This document shows, piece by piece, positions 58,380 to 64,000 of a DNA stretch of 64,000 nucleotides (positions are counted from its first letter, which is position 1; each line of letters starts with the position of its first letter). Location: positions 219,850,739 through 219,914,738 of the forward strand of contig CM061919.1 of NCBI GenBank assembly GCA_031002005.1, read 5' to 3'. The notes under the pieces are model-generated. The model saw only the letters and a list, made by a program, of their open reading frames with translations. It had not been told where the DNA came from and did not search any database. The translations under genes and the position numbers were made by a program. Origin of the DNA: Vandiemenella viatica (taxonomy: Eukaryota > Arthropoda > Insecta > Orthoptera > Morabidae).

Positions 58380-58782
58380 GGAGCGTCCATAAACTACGTG
58401 GTACGGTCTAGATGAGGGAGGGTTTGGCTGGAAAGCTACACTGGGCTACGTGGGAGAGGGGAGGCTGAGGGGTTCCGAGCAAGGCAATGTAGGTTTTGAT
58501 TCATATTATTTGTCACAGTTAAAATGGGGTACAGAACACTCAACAGCATGTAAATATTTATTTTCCGTCATTTAATTATCTCCGTATGTAATTTACGATG
58601 GTCTGACAAGAGAAACAGTACCTAAAAATTTCTTCTGGAATGAAAAGGGCAAATAGCTACGCACTACGTGGGGTGGGGAAGAGTAGAGACAAAAGCCACG
58701 CCAGGCTACGTAGGTGGGGGGGGGGGGGGGGGGTTCGGAAGAGGTCAAAATGGAGCTACTTGGTTTATGGATGGTCCCTTTA
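58380..58782. mobile_element. MITE with GGAGCGTCC ends, copy 3, nested in the hAT
   Basis: Left end GGAGCGTCCATAAACTACGT, right end the complement of 'AAAGGGACCATCCATAAACC'. Shares internal phrases with copy 1 ('CTACGTGG', 'ATTTATTTTCCGTC', 'TCTGACAAGAGAAA'), including a long G run. Target duplication unclear. Confidence 0.7.
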
Positions 58783-60570
58783 GGCCGTGTGTTGGTGCGG
58801 TGACGGTCTGAAAAGGTTTTTTTTTTTTTTTAAGTGCTTGTGAATTTACGAGTATGTAGAAAGCGAAGAAACGATAGTACAGGAGGACTAACACGAGTTA
58901 CACTTTCTAATTGTATTATATTAAAAATATGTACATATATTAATAAAAATTCACACTAGTATTTATGTGAATTTATGTGAATTTATGTTAGGCCTATTAA
59001 TTTTGTATATTATTTATTAATTTGTGTTACACAAGAAAAATTACGAAAATTATTAATATTGAGTTTAATAACTATACAGATAAAGATAAGTCAATGAAAG
59101 AATAGTTTTATGAACATGCCTATAAACCACGGAGCAAAGTACGAGTTCTATTTGAAATCTGAACAAAAATTTAGTCTCTGTTCAGATACAACAGTCAAAT
59201 TTTAACACGAGCAGTGGAAACTGCCAGAATATTTTACGTTTTGCTATATCCGTTAGAATCAGTATTACTCTTACTACCAAATGAAGTTTTAATTAAGATT
59301 AACTACGTGGTATATTGCAATTACATTACGCGAAGTAACTGGGTTTTCTGAAGGCTTTTATAGTCATAAATATATAATAACGAGTGAAACGGTGGTAATA
59401 AAAAATGAAAAAAACTTATGTTAGATTATACTGTATTTTTATTGTCTGATCTTTCAAGGAATTCCGTTATTTTTCCAAATATTGTCCTTCACAGATTGGT
59501 CCTTGTACAGTGGTGAAGAAACATCATATATGCACGGAAATTTACACAATACTTCCAACAATTATTCATCTTTATCCGCTGTAAATAACACCTTTCCCTG
59601 CTAAAATATTTGAACTGTTCCGCTAGCGGCTGAGTCTACACTGCTCTGAGACCGATACATTCGCGCGGCTCAAGCAGCCGTTTCCGAGAACGCGGGTCGC
59701 TTCTTAGGAAGCGCTCTCTTTGCTTTCCATATAGCATTAGCAGCCCAAACATTAGCGGGGAAACGGGCAGTCCTGGAATGCGGTGAGCTGAGTCCACCGA
59801 TAATACTTCTAGTTTGAGGGCGACAACACGCCAGGGTTTTCACCCCACATTCGAAGCGTCAGCGTGTGATCCCTCGATCGCTGTTAACACACAGTCTGAC
59901 AGACCATCCTGGACTGACGCATATGCTGCAATGGACGCTCGTCTTCCTGGCAAAGATATCTTAACTGACTTTATTAAACTGTACGAGACCTTCCCATGTT
60001 TATCCATTTATATTTATGTAGATATATATGAATATACTTACATACATTTACCTTCGTATAATCATTCCTGAGTTCCTCGTACAATATTTTGCAGATTTCA
60101 GGTTTAACATGTCCCAAAGATTGGAAGACCCTTCAAAGGGTCCGTAGGAACTTCGACCTAAAGAGGAAGTGAGCGGCTGTGTCTTTGAACATTCCCGCGT
60201 GTGTGTGGGCAACGAAGGACCAGGAATGACCGGCGGACCCTACCACCCCTGGCCTCCTGGCCCCTCGCTTTTCTCGGTAGTCTATGTAGCAGTTATTAAC
60301 TTCATAGAAATCGCACCTTTATTAATGAGGGATACGACAAGCTACGAGATGACAGGTCTTATTACACATGCTAAATACCTACACCCGCGAGATAAGTCCA
60401 TAAACGTTAATACACTGAATTTCGTTTTTTTTTTTTTTTTTTAGATCGACAGAAATAGGTAATTAAATTAAATGTTTAAGTTAAGCTGGCACGCGGGGCG
60501 CCCTCCAGACCCCGGCGCCCCGGGCAGTCGCCCGGGTTGGCCCCCCCTTAAAGCCGGCACTGGATATAGA

Positions 60571-60830
60571 TAAATGAGGTGCCATTTTAAAGATTAAGGT
60601 CTCCGCTGTGGTCACATCATATTTTAAGAAAGGAAATTTTCGAAATTCCACCCTTAAATGGCAAAAATATAATTATTTCTGTAACCTATTTTTTATCATG
60701 AGCCATTTATCTCCCTTGATACCTAACGGAAATAGATAAATGCGTTATCATATTAATGATTAAGGTCCTCTACTTTGTTCGCATAATTTCTTAAGGATTT
60801 TTCGGAACTTGACCCTTAAAAGGGGCGTAT
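60571..60830 (-). repeat. 167-bp satellite, fourth block
   Basis: Satellite resumes directly after the hAT's target duplication, in register with 55645. About one and a half units. Confidence 0.8.
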
Positions 60831-61031
60831 GAGACAATTCACAGCCTAGCCGCTAGATAGCAGTAGCACATATCACAGATATATTAATCAACTGTTTCAC
60901 TAGCGTCGATTTTTGTTATGTTCCTATTACATTAAACAAACAAATAATTGACACATATGAGGCGGTCCTTCTTTCATCCTATCACAAACCCCCAACCTTC
61001 TATTCATTGCATTTGCGAAATTTTCGCACGG
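60831..61031 (+). mobile_element. Helitron-like 3' region next to the satellite
   Basis: Non-satellite tail ending 'GCGAAATTTTCGCACGGGTA', matching the terminus at 18420-18440 in inverted orientation. The expected CTAG is not kept here, so this end is degraded. Confidence 0.45.
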
Positions 61032-61465
61032 GTAGGTTTCGAAGAGGTATAATCTTGTCACCAACTTTGTACTTCACTCATTTCATCAGTGTAAATTGTG
61101 ATTGTTATGTATTATCATGTTACTTTCGGTGGCAGTGGGTTCAATATGCAATTTATGTATATGAAAATAATAATTCATAAGGAAAGGCTGGGCGACAATG
61201 TCATTACGGAATTTAAACCCACAAATTTATAATCAAATATGAACATGTTTATTTGTGGGTCAATTAAATCGATGAATGAGCTTTATTAATGAGTGTAAAT
61301 GCAAATCACAATAGCAGAGAGACATCGCGTAATTGAAGTTATTAATTACAAACAAATATAACAAATATCTTAGCAATTCACAATGGATGAGTTCAGCCGA
61401 GGGCATGAAGCACATATAGGCGTGACTGGTCTTATACAAATTGGATTCTGGCGAACTGTGGCATG
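61032..61465. other. No gene recognised
   Basis: AT-rich spacer. Confidence 0.5.
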
Positions 61466-62808
61466 AACTATAGCTGTGGACAGATTAATTGGCGGGTCAG
61501 TGTGAACGCGCTGTTGCCGTACTTGGGGACAAACTCGCGATGCGCTCTCTTTCTATCACCTGAAAATTGCAACGCTGTGCGGCCTGTGTTGCCTAGTCCA
61601 AGCGTCAACAGCTCGCTAACCACCTTCCACCTCCCTTTCACTAAAAATGTGTGAACCTGAGAATCGGAATTAGAAAGTGTCAGTGTGAGTGTGACCTTGC
61701 TCGAGAGAGGATATTTTGATTTTTAGCGATTTACGATTTTTACGTGCGATTTAAATAATTCCATTTGGTTATTTATTAATTATAGTAATTTAGTGTAATA
61801 ATTTTACCGAACAAAAAGTGCAGTAACTTATAGTTAGGGAAATTTAGCAAGAGAATCTTGCTACTAGAAATGGATACTTAGGAAGAGACTTATTCTCCTA
61901 TTCCAGGTGTTTCGAACTAACGACTCCCAACAAGACGCAACCATCGACAGCAGAACCACCGCGGCTGAAGCAGACAACACAGTAAATCTATCATTCACAA
62001 TGTTTATAAATATTTCAAATTTCTTGTGGACAATGATCGAGAAATTTTGTCTTCTACATGTACGCTAGTAGGAAAAGACTTGAAAAATATGGACGTACTT
62101 GATATTGACGAAATAAAAAACTGTAGTGATTTGTTACCGCAAAACGAACCATATTGCGAAAAAATTAAGGAATGGACAGGCTATTTGCGCTGCAGCTTGT
62201 GGTTGTCGGTTTGAGAACTGTCCAGCGCGTGTGTCGTGAGGGAAAATAACCTACGTTTGTTTCTCGAAAGAAAAATATGAAACAATACAGCACTCTAACA
62301 AAGCTTAGCGACTTTGACAGTCCTTTGTCAGGAGGACAGTACACGAATTTTACGATAGTGATAAGTGGTAATATATAAACAGATAATTTTGTCGTTAATT
62401 ATGCAAGTTTTTCAGTGCAGATGATGACAAAATAAAATTTTGATTTTAGTTATAAATATACAAACTGAAAATAAAATGTAACACGTGGACTTTTAGCTAC
62501 AAATAAAAGAAGAGTATTTCCATAAGTTTCCTTAGTCTGCCGAGAATTTTATTTTTCTGCACAAATAATAGAATAATAAATAACAGGTCTTTGAAACCTC
62601 CAATTATATTAAACGCATCTGCAATGAATAACTTTCTTAACGAAATGACATGCATCAATATTTTATGACAGAATAGTGATCATAAATTACTTAAAACACG
62701 TTACAAACCATTACTACAAGTAAAGAGGTGAATACAACTGTTACGCGCACGGCTTGGCAACGGCGCATTTGACGCCACCCGCCAATTAATCTGGCCAGAG
62801 CTATAGTT
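61466..62808 (+). mobile_element. DNA transposon with 32-bp terminal repeats
   Basis: Inverted 32-base repeats at 61466-61497 and 62777-62808 (AACTATAGCT, then AGATTAATTGGCGGGT), two mismatches. The first bases allow a TA target duplication (AAC-TA ... TA-GTT). 61870-62215 reads, with breaks, 'YKYFKFLVDNDREILSSTCT' and then 'LVGKDLKNMDVLDIDEIKNC', like the N-terminal helix-turn-helix part of an insect transposase. No catalytic domain remains. Family not assigned. Confidence 0.65.
62026..62214 (+). pseudogene. Transposase N-terminal remnant (unassigned)
   Basis: 62 codons from 'MDNDREIL' to 'TGYLRCSLWLSV'. Upstream in a shifted frame lies 'SIIHNVYKYFKFLV', which would precede it. It sits centrally in the 61466-62808 element. 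The resemblance to transposase N termini is by style only. Confidence 0.35.
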
Positions 62809-63134
62809 GTTTACCGTGCACTGATAACAACGTGAGGCGTCCTATACCTATGGTTGGCTACCATTGAGTGAACCAGGTTCTGCAACGATCTGCGGAAGTT
62901 CAGTGACGTCGCGATGTTCCAACAACTACAGCATCCCATCGCCTGAGATGAATCTTGTCATGGGTGGTACAACCCATGGATGAAGGAAAAAGAGTGGCGG
63001 CAACGCAAGGGACTTTCACCAAGCACTGGAGTGAAGTCGGGTAGAGAGAAGTGGGGTGGGGAGGTCGCCATTTTGGATATCCCTAGAAACGTGGAATACG
63101 CACGAAAACCTCAAGATGAAGCGATAACCATGGC

Positions 63135-63690
63135 ACCGCAATTTGATGATGGATTAATATGTACCTCGACGACACAAATAAAAAATGAAGAATAACATTT
63201 TTTGATATCCTACTTAGTTCTCGAGATATACCGTCTCATAAGTGAGGTGTTTTGGATTGAAATTCAGAAGGAATATTTCCCCAAAGTCAAATTTGATGAT
63301 AGATTCTTATGAAACATGACGAGACAAATCAAAATAATAAAAATTTTCCATATTTCGCTTAGTTATCGAGATAAACTGTCTCCAAATTGAGGTGGTTAGG
63401 TTGGGATGCGGCCTGGACCAAACATAATTTTGCCAAAGCCACTACGAACTACACACTGGATATGCAGAGTGGGTGGTATACTTTTTTACTACCTCTTGTG
63501 GTTAGGTTAAAACATGGTTTGCACCAGAATAAAAACGTCACCAAAGCCACAAGGAACTATACCTATAACTAATTTTCGATATCTCGAGAACTAAGTCAGA
63601 TATCAAAAATTTTAGCCCTGAATTTCAGTTAGTCTCATTGATTTATATGAGAATCAATCATCAAATTGCATCACAACGGCTATGATAGTG
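63135..63690. repeat. Composite inverted and direct repeat
   Basis: The module 'CAATTTGATGATGGATT...TACTTAGTTCTCGAGATA' at 63138-63235 recurs directly at about 63287-63380 and inverted at 63575-63685. Between them, 'GTGGTTAGGTT ... CAAAGCCAC' occurs twice (63400 and 63499). No coding sequence. Possibly a foldback transposon or a satellite-like piece. Confidence 0.65.
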
Positions 63691-63737
63691 CTGCCCACCT
63701 CAACACATAAAATTCATTGCAAACTAGAGACTTTTAC

Positions 63738-64000
63738 GGGGTGGCCACAAGGTAATGATTTAAAAATTCCCTGATATTTCCAGGTTCTCCAGAGAAATTT
63801 GCCATATTTTTCCCTGATTTAGAAACTTTATTTGCATGGTTAAGATATTTAAAGTTTTAATTAGATTTTGATTCTAAATAATTAAATCTGGTATAAAACT
63901 AAAAAAATTAGAAAAAGAAACATATTTAAGAATGTTTATTTGAAAATTTTATAACTAATTTTGTAATCTTATGAAGCATAATTAAAAAAATGAGTAGCAC
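63738..64000 (+). other. Possible repeat end, continues out of window
   Basis: 'GGGGTGGCCACAAGG' then 'TTCCCTGATATTTCCAGG' and 'TTTTTCCCTGATTTAG', phrases common in insect MITEs. Only one end lies in the window. Confidence 0.3.

Larger units (their letters stand above)
55654..60562 (-). mobile_element. Near-complete hAT transposon
   Basis: Flanked by GATATAGA at 55646-55653 and 60563-60570, a perfect 8-bp duplication of satellite sequence. Ends CAGGGCCGGCCTTA and the complement of CAGTGCCGGCTTTAA, each followed inward by a GC-rich 'GGCGCCCCGGGC' block. Length 4909 bp, with a transposase gene on the minus strand and a nested MITE at 58380-58782. Between the MITE and the right end (58783-60480) there is non-coding DNA with no recognised ORF. 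Confidence 0.95.

Noticed and set aside
1..64000. CRISPR arrays, operons, ribosomal RNA genes, endogenous viral genes
   Set aside because: None seen. Tandem repeats here are satellites without spacer structure, and all reverse transcriptases are of non-LTR retrotransposon type.

Overview
This window looks like a transposon-dense stretch of an insect nuclear genome. It is AT-rich, with eukaryotic TE families throughout: Tc1, mariner, hAT, Helitron-like, non-LTR retrotransposons, tRNA-derived SINEs and MITEs. It has no operons and no bacterial signals, and one 1000-base run of N marks a scaffold gap. The repeat load suggests a large insect genome. The order cannot be fixed from the sequence alone. 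I found no convincing intact host gene; one weak two-exon candidate lies at about 34.7-36.3 kb.

Layout. 0.1-4.7 kb is the left arm of an inverted duplication whose other arm is at 44.9-50.5 kb. It carries fragments of one LINE family, a frameshifted unassigned ORF and a hAT end. 4.8-6.0 kb is a non-autonomous Helitron. 7.1-8.5 kb is a palindromic Tc1 element. 8.8-9.6 kb holds three MITEs, two nested, all with 8-bp target duplications. 9.7-12.1 kb is a LINE fragment split by a 1.45-kb hAT. 16.3-17.2 kb is a decayed LINE reverse transcriptase. 18.2-21.1 kb is a hAT derivative that contains a Helitron-like end and a satellite of about 167 bp. 21.9-22.6 kb is an internally deleted mariner. SINE copies lie at about 15.6, 23.5, 24.4, 26.7, 37.0, 52.4 and 52.8 kb. 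31.4-32.9 kb is a second LINE type with a poly-A tail, and 33.0-33.8 kb is a small hAT with perfect target duplications. 40.5-41.8 kb is an unusual GC-rich tandem array with a period near 545 bp. A Tc1 fragment follows at 42.1 kb and the N gap at 42.2-43.2 kb, then an inverted pair of tRNA-like repeats and the right-hand hAT copy and arm. 54.7-61.0 kb is the 167-bp satellite again, in opposite orientation and split by a 4.9-kb hAT that carries most of a DUF4371-type transposase. 61.5-62.8 and 63.1-63.7 kb are further terminal-repeat structures.

The elements do not form a pathway. The window is best read as layered insertions whose target duplications give a relative order: LINE before hAT, satellite before hAT, and inverted duplication before a DUF4817-type transposon in one arm only. 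The most informative structure is the inverted duplication. It appears to include the 10.5-11.5 kb hAT segment as well, with 5.8 kb between the two parts missing from the right copy, and the junction falls inside hAT sequence. I see no evidence of a new functional system; the novelty here is structural.
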